A stretch of DNA of 64,000 nt, from positions 61,457,554 through 61,521,553 of the forward strand of contig OX485803.1 of assembly GCA_950295325.1 (NCBI GenBank). Direction: 5' to 3'. The stretch's first letter is position 1; each line of letters opens with the position of its first letter. Made by a program: the position numbers and the translations under genes. This DNA is from Polytrichum commune (taxonomy: Eukaryota > Streptophyta > Polytrichopsida > Polytrichales > Polytrichaceae). Positions 1 through 13,951 of the stretch are shown here, in pieces. The notes under the pieces were generated by a model. It saw only the letters and a program-made list of their open reading frames with translations. It had not been told where the DNA came from and did not search any database.

Positions 1-215
1 CCGGTGGTTAGTTACAGATGAACCGGTTGAGTTTGAGAAATAACCAGTTGAAGTTGGAGACTTCAGGAGAATTACCCATAATTTTACAGGATTCTATGGA
101 AGAATATACCTCAAGTGAATGAAAGCAAAACCGGAAGATGTGAACATGTAACCGGCTGGATTTAGGATCACTAGGTTCTTGACCGACTCTATATGCCCAA
201 AAACTTCATGGGCAC
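1..215. repeat. Dispersed repeat fragment, copy 1 (related to 46480-46690)
   Basis: This stretch resembles the block near 46480-46690. Shared landmarks in the same order include a segment like 'aaccggttgag..gagaaa', 'cctcaa', 'gaagatgt' and 'tatgccca'. The 46.5-kb copy has an open frame of about 68 codons (NELVEIEKQPIEVQDI..), while this copy has stops in every frame. It therefore looks like a decayed member of a repetitive coding family that I do not recognise. Confidence 0.5.
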
Positions 216-1585
216 TGGTGTGAAGCTTTGAGCCAGGAGTAAGGGCCAAGTTCCATGTGCCAGTCCTGTGAGCCCAAAATGGTGCCCACATGTGTTATTA
301 ACCCTTTGAAACCATTAGGAGTTACATTTTGATATTTTATAATTATTTTTAAAAATATAAAAAAAGTGAGGCTTGGTGTGAAGTTATGTTTAGGCCTTAG
401 GCTTATGTGGTGTAGTTAATTAGAAGCTTAGCGGCATGAAGGAAGTTCTTTGGTTAGGTGAGTGTAGCATGTGGTGGACCAAGGGGAGCTCCTTGAATTT
501 AAATATTTGAATTGGGATCCATCTTGTTGGTTTAGGAGTTGAAGGCTTAGCGGATAGGATAAGAGCCTACGAAGTAAGAGAGGATCGAGGGGCTTATCTT
601 GAGCTTTGAGGGGTGCTCACCCCTTCCCTTCCCCTATATATTCTTTTCTCTCACCTTATTCACTCACTTGTGTTCCTTATTCACTCTCTCTTCCTTTGCG
701 CTCTTCCATCTTGCACGTGTGGGTGCACACGTGTGTGTGGGCACATGAACATGTTGTATTGAGAGGGGAGTGTGGGTAAAGGGGAGAGGTTTATACAAGG
801 CCTCCTTACCCTCTCCCTTCCCCTCTCCTCATCTCTCTCTCCCTCTTGTTGTTCCTCTCATAGAATTGAGTCTTAGAGTTAGAGTTGAGTGGGAATTAGT
901 AGAAGGTTAGTGAAATTAGTAGAATTCATAGAGACTTGTAGGGGACTTAGTAAGGTTAATTGTAGTAGTTGGTCGAATTAGTTGATAGGCAGCTGAATTA
1001 TATTTAAGCTGCAGGCTAGGCAACTGATTTGATACTTAAGCCGTGGGCTAAGGCATAATTGATAGTTGGATTAGGCTAGTGGAGTTAGGCTAATTGGGAT
1101 TAGGCTAGTTGGATTAGGCTAGTTGGGTTAGGGGTCGCATTAAGGAGTGAACTTGGAAAGGATTGTGAGGGACTTGTGGAAGAGGAGGCGATGATAAGTG
1201 ATATAAGTGTTTTTTAACACTTGTGTTAGAGACTTATGTGCCTCATGGAGCCGACAAGCCATGGCCTCAACGAGATCATGAGCACTAATGAGAAAACATT
1301 GGCCAAGACCAAGGTTTTAAGAGGAAAATCCTCAAGGACATGTGTAGCAAATGCTGCAGGGTGGACCCTTGAGAAGGCCAATGCTCTACATATTCAAGAG
1401 ACTAGCATTAATAAAGCATCATGGTTTCAAGTGAGTTGGGAGCTTGTTGAGATGGAAGTACATTCCATGTTACCACGAGCTTTGGTATGACACATGTGAT
1501 TCTCAAAACCATCACCCGGACTAGGACGCTTAAGGGTGGTGGATTTGGCCTCACAGGTCCCGGTCCGTTTTTTTCAAAATAAATG

Positions 1586-1603
1586 GGGGGGGGGGGGGGG
1601 GGC
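1586..1603. repeat. Poly-G homopolymer
   Basis: An uninterrupted run of about 18 G lies within the 242-3003 element. It is the longest G run in the window and its exact length is likely to vary or be miscalled. Confidence 0.9.
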
Positions 1604-1893
1604 GGTGAAAAAGGGTGGTGTCATGTGCTCATCCCTCTCACCCAAGGATCGGTGCCCCCCATGGATAGGTGTCCCACATTTTGTGTTGTGCAAGAACGGG
1701 TGCCAAAGGACCGGCGGTCCTAACAATCACAAGAAGAACATGTGCCGGTTAGAAAGCTCTGGTGACCGGATCGGCTGGTCACCTATGGTACACCCTTGGA
1801 TACTAAAGGCCACTTTGTTTTTCAAGTTCTTTCTTTTGAGGAGTACTCCTAGGGAACATGTATTTTAAGATGTTTTTAGAATCTAGATCTTAA

Positions 1894-1917
1894 CTATATA
1901 TATATATATATATATAT
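1894..1917. repeat. (TA)n microsatellite
   Basis: About 12 uninterrupted TA units within the 242-3003 repeat region. Confidence 0.9.
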
Positions 1918-3946
1918 AAGGAAAACCAACCAAAGGAAATGCTCATGAATATTTATTGGTATCATTTAGGTGTCATAGTTAAGTTTTATTAAAACAAACA
2001 CATGATTATTGCACTTTATGTAGTGGTTACATTGACAATTAGATTATCAATTAGAGGTATAAACTTAAAAAATCTCTATGTATCAGTACATGCAATGTTG
2101 ACAGCCACTCGCCTCACTCTAATTACCCGAACAACAATCCGGCAGTGAGTGGGTCATTTACTTACCAGAATCGGGGGCACTTGGGTATAGTCCATACTCT
2201 TGCATTTAAATTAAAAAATTCGCGTATCTTGAAATTTACAATGTAGTCAACATTAATCAAAATTGTTGACATTCTTAGATTAATTCTAATTGTAAATTAG
2301 GTTGTCCTGCTATAGCCTTTTACCCAATCTTGGCCAAAGTAATCAAATGATACATAGATTGCGTCAATAAGCTAAACCACATATTGACACTCACATGAGG
2401 AATCTTTCCTCTGTAATAATTCAATACTTCTACGAGGCAAACCCTAAACCATGTAAATGCATGTTATTTCTGCAAATCTATTAACGCAAAAATAATGAAC
2501 TATGTGCTTTTACTTTAAATTCATTCTAGACTACAGTTATCTTAATTCTAGTAAATATGTACTAATGAAGGCCCATGTTACAAGTCGGTTTTAATAAATA
2601 AAAATGTATCAAAAATCACTTATAAACAATGTACAATGACAATTTAAACTAAAATAATAATATATATAAATATTTACATATTTCTATAGATGACAGTAGT
2701 ACCAGCATACGCATATCAATAACACATAATTTGGAATTCATTCAATAAATGTATGGAAATTGATGTGCAAATCAAATATGAAAACTTAAATGATGATGAC
2801 CTCCATTGCCGGTGACCTTCATAAAGTGTCATATCTTATCACTCACCAAATTTAGTTAGAAAGTAGGAAATCGAAATAAATTGGCACCCCACATAGAAGT
2901 ACCCCTCCATAAAATGGGTGACATCACCCATTTTTTGGATGATGTCACCCGTTTCTCACCCATTTAGAAAACGGACCGGGACCGGCACATGGAACTTGGC
3001 CCTCAGAGTTTGCTAAAAAAGAAAACGATACCAAAGGTTGGAATCAAGGGCAATAAATTTTGTGTACGGAAACCATGACATGAATGTACCTTGTGTACAA
3101 AAAAAAGTAAACATGTGTACAAAAAGTACAAAAACCGTTGACTTTCTCACACTATACTTCAGTCTTATACCCCACCCACACTTACTTGTGGGTGTGGCCA
3201 GTGAACGATCAAACTCCATTCACTAGCACCAATAAATTGGGGTGTGATTATTTTCACTGTCTTTCTTTTCCTTTTTTCTTTTTTCCCCCAAAAACCCTAC
3301 ATTGATTATCCTGATTAGTGTGTCTTACTAATCGGAGTTAAGTAGTGTTATAGCTATTTAGTGAGAATGTAATATTTTACCAAGCAAAGTGATTTGTGTT
3401 TTATATTGTCCAAATAACTTACTGAACTTTTGATAGGTACTTTACTTGCACTTGAAGTCAATTTTTTACTAATGAAAGTTCAACAAGTTTTTCATTATAG
3501 AACAAAAGTCACTTTGCTTGGCAAAATATTGTAGTCTCATTAAGTACACTAAGTATGATATTTAGTGTCACCAATTCTAATTGTCGTGTTGAATACTCAT
3601 TGTAAACCACGGTATAGTGTCACCAAACTGATTGTTAACCCGACATTATTTTGTCATTCATTGTATTTTTTATTTTTTTTTGGGGGGGGGATTGTAGATT
3701 TACAGTGTTGCAATTACTATCACTTACCGAGTAATTTTCCATCCAAATTTCAATCATCCATCACAATATTTCATCACAAGTTGCTAACAAAGAGAAGGCC
3801 AGGTTTTGGCCAATGGATGAACCCATCCATCATCCATAACAATATTTGTTCGTGACAATATTTTCATCTTTCTTGCCTGGTTCGCCCGATCATGAGGTTG
3901 GGACCAATGAACGAGTATAAAATTGCTTTGTTACATTCAATCACTA

Positions 3947-4163
3947 CACTAAATATGATATTTAGTGTGACTTACTATTTGGAATTACGCAATGCTATAA
4001 CTATCTACTGTGCATCTCATTTTTTACCAACCATGGTTGAATTGGTTGTTTGGACACTATAGAACATTAACTCCTTTACTTGGTAAAAAAATACATTAAT
4101 AATAAAATGATAAAGGAAAACGTAACTCCGAATTGTAAGTCACACTAAATATCATATTTCGTG
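3947..4163. mobile_element. 217-bp MITE with about 50-bp terminal inverted repeats, TA-flanked
   Basis: The left end begins CACTAAATATGATATTTAGTG and continues with 'tgacttac..ttggaattacg'. The right end is its near-perfect inverse. The sequence is flanked on both sides by TA (3945-3946 and 4164-4165), which fits Tc1/mariner-type MITEs. The first 21 bases of each TIR are themselves palindromic. Related sequence occurs at about 3316-3350 and 3545-3575, which suggests a second, more diverged copy just upstream. There is no coding capacity. Confidence 0.7.
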
Positions 4164-4239
4164 TAGTAGAGTTAGAAAGTGCCCATAAAGTGACCCATGT
4201 TGGTGGAAGGCAATCGTTGTCCAACCTCACTAGCATGTG

Positions 4240-5080
4240 TGGGGTTGCTTTTACTTTACAAACCTCTTTGTAATATTGGAAAGGTGTAGGGTCGAGGCAT
4301 CCATAGTCGACCATGTCCATGTACTTGCTCAGTAGGGTCATGTAAGGTTGACATGAATGAGATCTATATTATTTGGGCAAATGAAGTTAAGGTCTATGTG
4401 GTGGTGGCTTGTGATTGATTAAGGTTGAGGCATCCATAACCAGTAAAATAAGAGAGGTTGCAAATGTTTAGGAGAAGTACTAAGGAATTATTTTCCTTGC
4501 GAAGAGAACAAATTTTGAAGAGGATGCAGTTTTTTTCTTTCATGAATATTGAAATTGCTACAAATTTCAAAGCGATAAAGTTAGGGTAACACAAAGTCGA
4601 TTTATAGGTTAACCCATAACATCTCACCAAATTTCTAATGCTTGGCTATGACAATTGTCAAAGCTCTTATAAGGGTAATCAATCAGATAAACCGCCAAAT
4701 AAACCTCAACTCCGTTCGCCCAAAAAATATAGATCTCATCCATGTCGGCATGACATGAGCATGGCAAGTAGTTAAATGGACCTAGTCGACTATGTATGCC
4801 TCGATCTTACCCCCCTCAAAAGAGTTTTGATAATTGTTGTAGCCAAGACTTTAGCATTGAAATGAGCGCTCATGAGTTCACCTACAGATCGATTGTATGT
4901 TACCCTAGATTTTACTGCTTCATAATTTGTAGCCATTTCCATGTTCATGGTTTCTTAAAAATCACATTACTCTTAGAATATGTTTCTCTTCGCAATTCCC
5001 TGCTATTACTCCTCCTAAACAAATACAAACTTTCTTATTTTATCGATTATAGATGCCTCGACCTTATTGTGGAGAGAGAA
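4240..5080. repeat. Interleaved inverted-repeat cluster
   Basis: Two inverted pairs are visible. About 4245-4385 matches the reverse complement of about 4715-4845, sharing 'gaggcat.catagtcga' and 'gagatctatatt'. About 4420-4640 matches the reverse complement of about 4860-5075, sharing 'ataaaataag', 'tgcgaagaga', 'gctacaaatt' and 'agggtaaca'. The order is A, B, A-inverted, B-inverted, not a simple hairpin, so it probably reflects two nested or adjacent copies of one foldback family. The small open frames here are by-products of this repeat. Confidence 0.65.
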
Positions 5081-5099
5081 AACTACCGTATATGAGCGT

Positions 5100-8000
5100 G
5101 CCTCTAGAGTAGATATCCCTATTTCCAATAATTGGGAGATGTAAACTTGAGTACAATTAGTGCCCTTTTCAAGGAACCCAAATCCGTGCCCTTTTAACCT
5201 ACTTCTTCTATCACACCAAATGTGAAAGTTGCATGTGTGATTCATCGTGACTTTTTCCATCACGTTAGAAAATGATGACTACATGTGTGAAACTTCACAA
5301 CCCTAAGGGACTCTATATGATCAGTTGGGGGGGGGGCATTGAAAATGAGTATGATTACTCTAGATTTGTTATCGATTCATCTCAAATGACCTCAACATTT
5401 GGGCCTTTAATTTGGCTAGGAATCCCAACACAAGCTATTCAATGCTCACCGAGTCATTCCTCAGTTTTGACTATGAAAAGGATGTAGTGGGAAGCGTATG
5501 CTCATTCTCTAGAGATTTAAGGACGTGTCTAATCGCTAACTTGAAAACTTAGAACCACTTGAAAAAATGGTTTTTCCAATACCAAATGTATTGATGAAGT
5601 GTGACAATTTGGAAGTGGGTGGGTTGTTGATAGTGACAATTGATATGGCACACATCATAATAAATAAATAAAAGTAACGTCGGGGTTTGTTTTACACTAA
5701 CATGAATGAACTTTTCTAAGACTTTAATTGGTTGTTCATGGATAGCTCTTCGAACGCTTGCTATGATAGTAATGAGAGGATTCACTTGCCAGCTGGTTGT
5801 TTTGGCGCACATCAAAACAAACAACATGGTTGTCAAAAAAGGCAAGCACACGAAGCGTAATGATAATGTCTTCCCCATTCAACACAATCAGAGACTATGT
5901 CAAAGCAAAGTGTGTTTTGGGCCCACAACGGTAACATTGTTGTTCCACATTGTGACTTTGGTGGCATCATGAAGAAAATCCAAATCCAGGAGGTATCTCA
6001 GGCATTACAATATATGTTGCCATTTTGGTGGATGACAATACGGGAAGCCCTTTTAATTTCATGAACATTGAATTTGTTTTTCCATGTGTTTGGATTCATC
6101 CCATTTAGTGAGGTTGGGCTAATATTGTGTGTGGGAAATGAGTGAAGGTGATAGTTAATTTCTTTGCATTATTAAATTAGTGTCATCGTAGGATCTAGGG
6201 TTTCAAGAACCCAAAGTGTTAGAGTGTTGGAAACTCTCAATACAAGCTCTCCTCAATTTCTTTGTGTTCTAGGAGATGCCTCAAGAGTGAGTGGTGCCAA
6301 CTAAAAGAAGCAGAGAAGCCTCTTCGAGCTCACCGGAGCAAATAATGTATTTTACAAACACCATAGAGCACATGTTTATTTTCTATGGTAACAAAGCATG
6401 TATTCATGAATTTAGTGTAATTGATAAAAAAAATTTAGCCCTCGGCAATTTTGAGATTTGGAAAAATAGTGCGTGTATTGAAAATTAGTACCACACGCAC
6501 TAAATGAGATCAACAATGTAGTTCAAGAGTCTGGTTAACGTCTTCAAGTGTGAATTTAGAAAGAGTTGTGATGGGGTTCTCAAATGCTATTTCATTACCA
6601 TTTTACTCATGTGGGTCATTCTACACAATGTGCTATTTGATCATAAAGAAAGGATTATGAGATTTTGAAGTGTGATGATCTCCCAATTTTGTGTTGGATC
6701 CACCTCGATGCTAAATTCCAGCAAGCTTAATAAGTAAAAATGTAAAACCATGTAAACTTCTAATTGTAAAGTTCACGTTAGTTATCCTTTCACTTGATAA
6801 CGGTTATACTTTTGTTTTGTGATATTCAAAAAGGGAGGAAATTTAAGTTTTATTCCCAAGATTGACTCACGTTAGTTTACGAGAGTAGGAAAAATTATGA
6901 CTTGATTGCACAAACGTTCGAGGTGAAGTAAAAATTATTTGGTGTCACACAAGGATAATTACAATGAAAATTGGCACAATAATTGGCTTATGCTTTTTCA
7001 TGAGCTTTTTCACGAGCTTTTTCACTTGGGGTAAATACTTGAATAAAGAAATGAATAGGCAATAAAAATGGCACTTCAAATTTGAATCAACACAATCCAA
7101 AATAAGGCAATGACAAGATGTAGGGGAGTTGTTAGTAGTTTGGCCATTAGTATCCAAATATCGATGTTGATTTAAATGGCTATATCAACATGTGTTGATA
7201 ATATAATGCAACCTACGTGGAATTCCCAAGGGGTGGACTCTTCATTGGAAACCTAAATGATACATGTGGGTCATTATGAGATTAAACCCCTATATAGAAG
7301 TAATTTAAGGAGAAAAGAAAATGTAAAACGTACTAACGGCAACCTAGAAATTGGACTCATGTATTTATACTAAGATTTTCAATTTAATGTGATAAATGTC
7401 TCCAATACATATACAAAATTAAGATTTTGAATAAAATTAGCCTTTATTACTTATATAATCCAATTTTCTAATGAGAAAGTCATTAAATTTTTTTTTCATT
7501 CATAGCATGTAACTCAACAATTGCATCAAACAAGCAAAGACATGATCACAATAACTTAAGAGAGAAAAAAATTCAAGGGAGCTTATGAGCACTCCAAGAG
7601 CCTCCAATTTGTGAAACCTAGAACCCAAATGCAAGCCCTGACAAGAATGGACAAGGTAGTCATTGAGGACTATTACCATATGCCAACAATGGATGAAAAT
7701 GTGAATTGGATGAAACTAACACATCTATTATGAGAAAAAATCTCTAAACCCTAAGGCCCTCTTTTGTACATTTACCTATACTTCACAATTCTTAATAGCC
7801 TTGGGTGCAAGGATGGTAAAGTGGACCAAAAAAATGCTCGAGTATATTAAAACCATCATTTTTTTGGTCAAAGGCCTAAAAGTAGTAGCAAAGCATTATT
7901 TAACTTGGATTTCTTGTCATGATGACCTTTGTTGTTGTGTTGAATACTCAAATGTAGAAAATCAAGTTGAGATCTTCAATATTTATCAATAAAAACGATG

Positions 8001-10180
8001 CTTAAAAGAAAATGATTGAGTTTGGTTTTGAACGTAGATTTCATGACCTTAACTATTTTGAACTTGGATTTTTTTTTCATATTCCTTGAACTCATTATCT
8101 ATTTGAGGGCATTATCACAAAAATTATGGAAAACCATCAATTTAATGTAATTTTATCATACTTTAAACAAAATTTAGACATTCACTTGTTCAATATCACG
8201 TACTTGTACACCAGTTGTATTGTCTTCCAAAATACGTAGACTTTTCTTGGAATTATTTTTGTCATCATAACTTGCTTGGCTTTGTAGATCAATATGTAAT
8301 CTAAAATGTCTATGATTCTTTTCTTCACAAGATCAAAGTTAGTGTATAGTTTTAAATCACTTTCACTAAACATTAAGCAGGGATTAGGAGCCGTCCACTT
8401 TACCATGTTTGCATCCCCTTTCTAAATGTACACACTAGGAAAAAACAATACATCTCCCTTATGTATACCATGTACATTAATACCTCAAACAATACCGCTT
8501 CTTACACTCACGTTAGTTCATACATTGTATGAAGAGTCCATCCACTAGAATGGAATTATACTACTTGAAACACAAACTATTGATATAAGCATAACCATAT
8601 TCCTTTCTAGTAGTGCAAGAAATCCAATACATGTGACAAGTTATCTTTGATGGTGAGAGGAAATTATTGTATACAAGCCTACCACAAGCGTCCCTCTCAT
8701 CCATCCAACATAACAACTTGACCTCCAATAACTTTGTTGCTAGTACATCTCAAATGAGCTCAGATAGGCTAGTTTGGGGTCTTTAAACCTAATTCCAGTG
8801 TGAAATCCACTAAAAAGATAGCCTTTGGGTTTCATACTATTTCAAGGGTTTATATTGGATGAATGAGAGATATGTTTGTACATGATAATTTTATTTCTCT
8901 ATCTTTGATGAGATTGTGCTTATTATCTAAGGTAGTTGACCCTAAAAACAACACTTTGAGAAAATTTGGCTATTTCATGCATGTTAGATAGTTTGGAAAA
9001 TTTTCCCAAAATCCCATAGATTAGCGAATCTATAGAGAGTCTACATAATTTTTTCAAAAGTAATAGATTCATATGCACCCTATACAAATTTGTAAAGTCG
9101 TTTTAAGAAATGAGTGTTTTATACTCCATGGAGGGAGTCCAATATTGATGTTGGATTGCTAGGTGAGAATCACGACAAAATCAACCTCATTGTAGGTGAG
9201 AGTCTTTTATTAAGTGAAGGTGTTGTCCCATTTTCTAGAGCACTTCTTACACCGCCTTGTTGATTGGATAAATCTTTGATTAGCCATTGTGAATGGCACC
9301 AGGTTGGTACTCTTCTTAAAGCATTCTTGCATCCTTCTTACACTGCTATTATGACATAACATTAATTAGTTGAGTGACCATGTTGGGTGGGGCCAAGAAT
9401 ATGTCATGTAAGGTGCTAGTCAATAAGTAGATCCAGGCAAAAAAATGAGTGAAATTCAGGCGTAGCATTGTCATTGCATATTATTAGGATGAAACAATTG
9501 AGAGCACGTGAATAATGTTATGGAAATGCCAAAGTGTTGTTATTTTCTCCTTCATGCTGCATACAAGTATTTTCTTCTTAACTATGACTTCCTCGATGGC
9601 ACCATTGCACTCACTTGTTGATGGCTTAAGGATAGAAATTAAAGTAGGTGTGGGCTAAAGGAAGGTGTTACTTTAAGACACTACTACCTTAAGCAGAACT
9701 TTGACAGATGAGGTGCGGCCATCGTTGCTCCTGGCTCTTCAAAGCTGTGATCTTCCATTGCAGCCGCATCACTCTTACTTACATCCACAAGGGTGATTTA
9801 CAGCATTCTCTCTTGGCACAAGTCCGTCTTGTGTGTGGGAAAAACGTAAGAATGCCCTTCAAAAGGAGGGAATTCTGTCACAGTGGGAATGATCATAGTG
9901 GGAAAACCATCCCTTTTACCCTGCAGGAATTTCCCAAATGCTCCTTGTGATCAATGGAGCATGCAGAGTCCAATTCCAGCAGCAACACACAAACCTGCAG
10001 ATGACACGCTTCAGCAAGTGATTAACCTAATCAAAAGCGGCAACCAGGTGTATAAGACAGGACAGGACAAGATCTGACACCATATATAGCATGTGGATTC
10101 GATCGTGAAAGCTGCTGATGCACTAGGGTGATTTGTGCTGTTTGTGGCGCAGCTCATTTGGATAAGGAGAAGACGCCATC
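5100..10180. other. AT-rich intergenic DNA, no supported feature
   Basis: Only short open frames without recognisable domains, codon bias or splice-consistent neighbours occur here. I see no RNA gene and no clear element termini. The block at about 9708-10080 is less AT-rich than its surroundings and could be transcribed, but I cannot assign it. Confidence 0.5.
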
Positions 10181-10440
10181 TATTGCTGGAAGAAGAATTC
10201 AATGGTAAACAGTGTAAGTATCATTGCGTTGGTATGGTTGCTTGCAGATGAGAAGCCTTAGGAAAACATGCAGACTGCATCATAGAAGATGAGAGTCGAA
10301 GAGGAGCCGCAACATATTGCTGGAAGAAGAATTCAACGTTAAACAGTGCAGGTACTATATATTGCGTTGATATGATTACTTGCAGATCAGAAACCTTAGG
10401 GGAACATGCATGCTGCATCATAGAATATGGGTCGAGGTTG
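10181..10440. repeat. Imperfect tandem duplication, period about 134 bp
   Basis: Two copies start at 10181 and 10315 with 'tattgctggaagaagaattc' and both run through 'aaacagtg', 'ttgcgttg.tatg', 'cttgcagat' and 'gctgcatcataga' or a close variant. The copies differ by scattered substitutions and small indels. No coding frame is conserved between them. Confidence 0.8.
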
Positions 10441-13400
10441 CAATTTGGCAGTCTCCTGAGGCATTGATAATCTCCACCTTGAACTCAGGAGATTTTACTT
10501 GGTAAATTCCAACGGATCAGGATTCCAGGGGGTGGCGATATTAGGCGTTCTATGCGAGTGATGTCATCGATCCATGGAGAGAGTCATCGGTTAGTGACTC
10601 AAAATCAAATGCAAATGGTTTAATATCTGGTTTAATTTCTTAATGCAATGACCTATGTTTGGGGGAAACCAACGGCTAGTTCATTATCAGCCGATGGATT
10701 TCTCCTCATGGCCGGTCCAAATTTCCAACCATCGGATGGCAATCCGACTATAATTTCAATCCTCCGGCAATTAGCCCATGGACCAGAAAATGTCCTGGAA
10801 ATGTAGCCGATTCTTCTTGCGAGGTACTGGATTTCAGCCGGAAGCATCCAGAGCGCTGTTTGTCTGGAGCATCTGATGATGCACTTGAGGAAGTACCCTA
10901 AACCTTAAACTTTTTGAATTATGCAACCTTTCCATGACCAAATCCAATTGCTTCTATGAAGAATTGGGGGACCCTTGGCCTTCAAGCGGTGAAGGCATTG
11001 CTAGGTTCAATTCCTGCCAAGGATATTAACTCTTCAAATTTAAAGTTTTGAACATGCCTTTCTTTTCACTTATTCAAGATTCTATACTAAGAAATGATTT
11101 CTAATAACTTTTCATACATTTTTTAAACAATTAGTACCAATATGAATTCCATTTAATCGGATATTGGGCAATGAAAATATGAAAATATAGGCAATTGGCC
11201 AATTGATTTTACAAAAGACCGGCTCTTGCCGATGTAAATTGGAAAAAATCCGACCCTTCGTAGCAACTACGGACAATTAGCCACTCAGGCTTCAAAAACT
11301 TCCCGAACTCTGGCGATGACAAGTATTTGTGCCAAATTGGGCCCCATTGCAAATCGCTTTATCAAGTTACATTGGATTTTTTTTTGTTTTTTCTATATTT
11401 GAAAACTGTCTCAAAATCATGAAAAAGTCTCCGATTACTGAATATAGTGATTGAGAATGGAAATAAGGTGTAGCCCACTTCCATTAGTGCGATTAAATTT
11501 AGCTCACAGAAGCCTGAAATGTCACGGTGCATCCAGGTGCAATTTGCAAAGGAATCGTCGTGTATGTGTATGTCGAGTTCCCAGTTGTTACCCAGGCGGG
11601 AGGTGAAAAGATAAGGCAAGGATTAGCTCCAACCTGCGCTGGGTGATGTCTCCTTCAGCAGAAGGGAGGTGGTTACTGGCATGGAGGTTGGGACTGGAGG
11701 AGTGATTATATTGGATCCCTGAATATTCAGGAGCAACAGGAATGTGCTTCTTGAGGAGCTTTTCTAAACGCCGTACATGTTTCGGACGGTCGTCTTGTCC
11801 GGCCACTCAAGACATCCGGGGATGCATACTTAGATGAGGATATTATTACCGCTCTCACACTGCAGTCTTGCCAAGCTGTCTATATTCACATGCTCCTGGC
11901 AAATTGAAGAAATTCAGGCTAAGAACCTAGCCGCTGTGGAGAGGTCATTAACACCGTCGCTCCAGTATCCTGCGTTGGTAAATTTTTGTTGATATATGTT
12001 TCCAAGATGAATTGGTGTTCTGTTGCTCCTGTTAGTGCTCTGCAGTTTAAATAGACTCTCAGATACACTTTTGCTTGTGTCTTTTGAATCTCGGATGAGC
12101 CGGAAGTCCGCCGGAAGTGCCGGATCAACCTAAAGAGACGATAAAAAATTAGCCGGTGTAGCCATTCAGTGCTGCGCGGGTTGACCAATGCTAGTCTGTG
12201 CAAATAGAGCAATTGTAACACTGAATACGGATTCCGCACTGCTTGCTTTGCGCAGTTGTTACCTCCATCTGGCCGCCCTAGTCGGCTTCGTACTAGATCC
12301 CTGCTAATTAGTCCTAGTGAATTTGTTTTCTAACGTATGGAATCATCGGTGGTTGTAGAGTGTCTCATAAAACAACTTCCTGGTGAACTCATTCGCAATC
12401 AGTTGGTTAAATCCTTGCAGACTCGACCTCCTGGCAGGTTCGCAGATGTAGGTGATCAAGCATGTTGCGTTAGATTTGGTGTAGTTTCACATGACGCTCT
12501 CTGGTCTCCCTCTGGTAGAGACACTTTTCGTAGAGGACCTCTGAATTCCTGTATCTGGCTTGTCGCTGGATTCCTCCACTTTTGTTACAGTTTTGGTGCA
12601 CTTGCTTTACAACCCTCCCTCTACGACCTGGTCTGTGAACTAAGTCATCGTCACACTTTCTGCATCTCGTGTCTATCCTGTGTAGAAATTTGTTAGGAGT
12701 GGGGCCAGGCGCCTTACCTACTCTTGGTCCACTAACCCGTCAGTAATTTGTTTCTCCGTGCTATGTGCGAGTAGTCTGTCCCTTCCAGCTTGATCATCTA
12801 TCACTCATCAGCTTGAGTGATACTGGTTTCTCTCCCACGCAAATCAGACTGATTATTGGCTCTGGTGAAAGCAATATTTCTCATTTTAGAGTGATTTGAG
12901 CGCTGTGATTCACTGTAATGACGTTTTTTCTACAACATAAGGTAGACATGAATCCTCCGAAAGTCATGTGGTACAGCATACTGTGAATTCTATGGCTTGC
13001 GCCAGATGCTGACTTAAAAGTTTTGTATTCCTCAATCTGGAACTCCTAGTTTGAACGTGCACATCGCTAGCTCCTGAACTCCTGTAAGATTCGTTGGAGC
13101 TCTTCCGAGGATGATGCTGGTGTGGTTGCTCTTTTGGGAATGATCTTACAACACACTGAGCTGTTCTTTGTGACTTTTTAAGCGGTTACGTAGTGTCTTA
13201 CTCAAGCAACCACTCACTCTCTCAAGGATTCTCTCTTTATTTCTTCTATAAATTAGTAACGAACTCGGTCAGTGACTTTGACACTCCTGAGGAAGATTTA
13301 GCTCGAGGGAGGACACGACAAAGAAGAGAATGCTTATAGAATGCTTGTGGTGCCGCATTCATACCGTATGTATCTTTGACCAGCTACTTCTGATTATGTC

Positions 13401-13951
13401 GTGCGAAACCTTTCGATATCATTTGTTCTAACAGAAACGCCTCTTGCAGAACCATTCAATCAAGGACCTGCAAGAAGGTAGCGTAGTAGGTCATTCCGGT
13501 GCAGAGCTGCGGCATCCAGCAGGGGGCTTCATAAAAAAATCGTTGTAAATATTCCGATGAAGACGACATTGTAAAGTTGAACCTCTTCAGATCCTTCATT
13601 TCATTGGCCATTTTGTTTCGTTCGCGTAAATCTACTGGGGTACGACATTTCCTCCGACCAAGAAGATTTCAATTGTTCGTGTGCAACTCAATTGACCGAG
13701 GTACGTACTCACTCATCTACCTTGCAATGCTTCCAATTCTTTTATGTTTCATATCAATGAGTACAATATGGCTTCATCTTTTCTGCGTCCCAGATTGCTG
13801 GTTTTTTTTTTTTTTTTTTTTGAATTAAGTTTTGAATTTTGCTTTTAAATCAATTTGGGGGGTTTCGGTGCGTGTATCTGTCCTGAGGTAATTTTATTTG
13901 GTAATCTCTACGTGGTCAGGCCAAACGCTTTTGCAAACGTGTTTACTCTTA
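10441..13951. other. Intergenic DNA with no assignable gene
   Basis: Base composition is more balanced than in flanking DNA and several 60-120 codon open frames exist on both strands, but none resembles a family I know and none chains by plausible splicing. A poly-T run of about 20 bases lies near 13801. It may include distal 5' sequence of the PHO1 gene downstream. Confidence 0.4.

Larger units (their letters stand above)
242..3003. mobile_element. Candidate nonautonomous DNA element or nested composite bounded by a 20-bp inverted pair
   Basis: Positions 242-261 (AGGGCCAAGTTCCATGTGCC) and 2984-3003 are perfect inverted copies. Just inside the right end lies a GGACCGGGACC block whose inverse occurs again at about 1554-1566, so a second element may sit between 262 and about 1545. 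No clean target-site duplication is visible. The interior holds an LTR- or leader-like stretch at about 600-900 (TATA-like 'ctatatattc', pyrimidine-rich), short GGCTAGTTGGATTA-type tandem repeats at 1070-1130, a G homopolymer of about 18 bases near 1586 and a (TA)n run at about 1894-1917. No convincing protein was found. AGGGCC-starting termini recur in other elements of this window. Confidence 0.5.

Noticed and set aside
1236-1868. Two open frames of 84 and 110 codons, one crossing the poly-G run
   Set aside because: They sit inside a repeat bounded by inverted ends, have no recognisable domain, and one owes its Gly run to the homopolymer.
9708-10077. Overlapping 64-80 codon open frames in a slightly GC-richer block
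   Set aside because: No family resemblance, no supporting splice chain and no conservation with the nearby 134-bp duplication.
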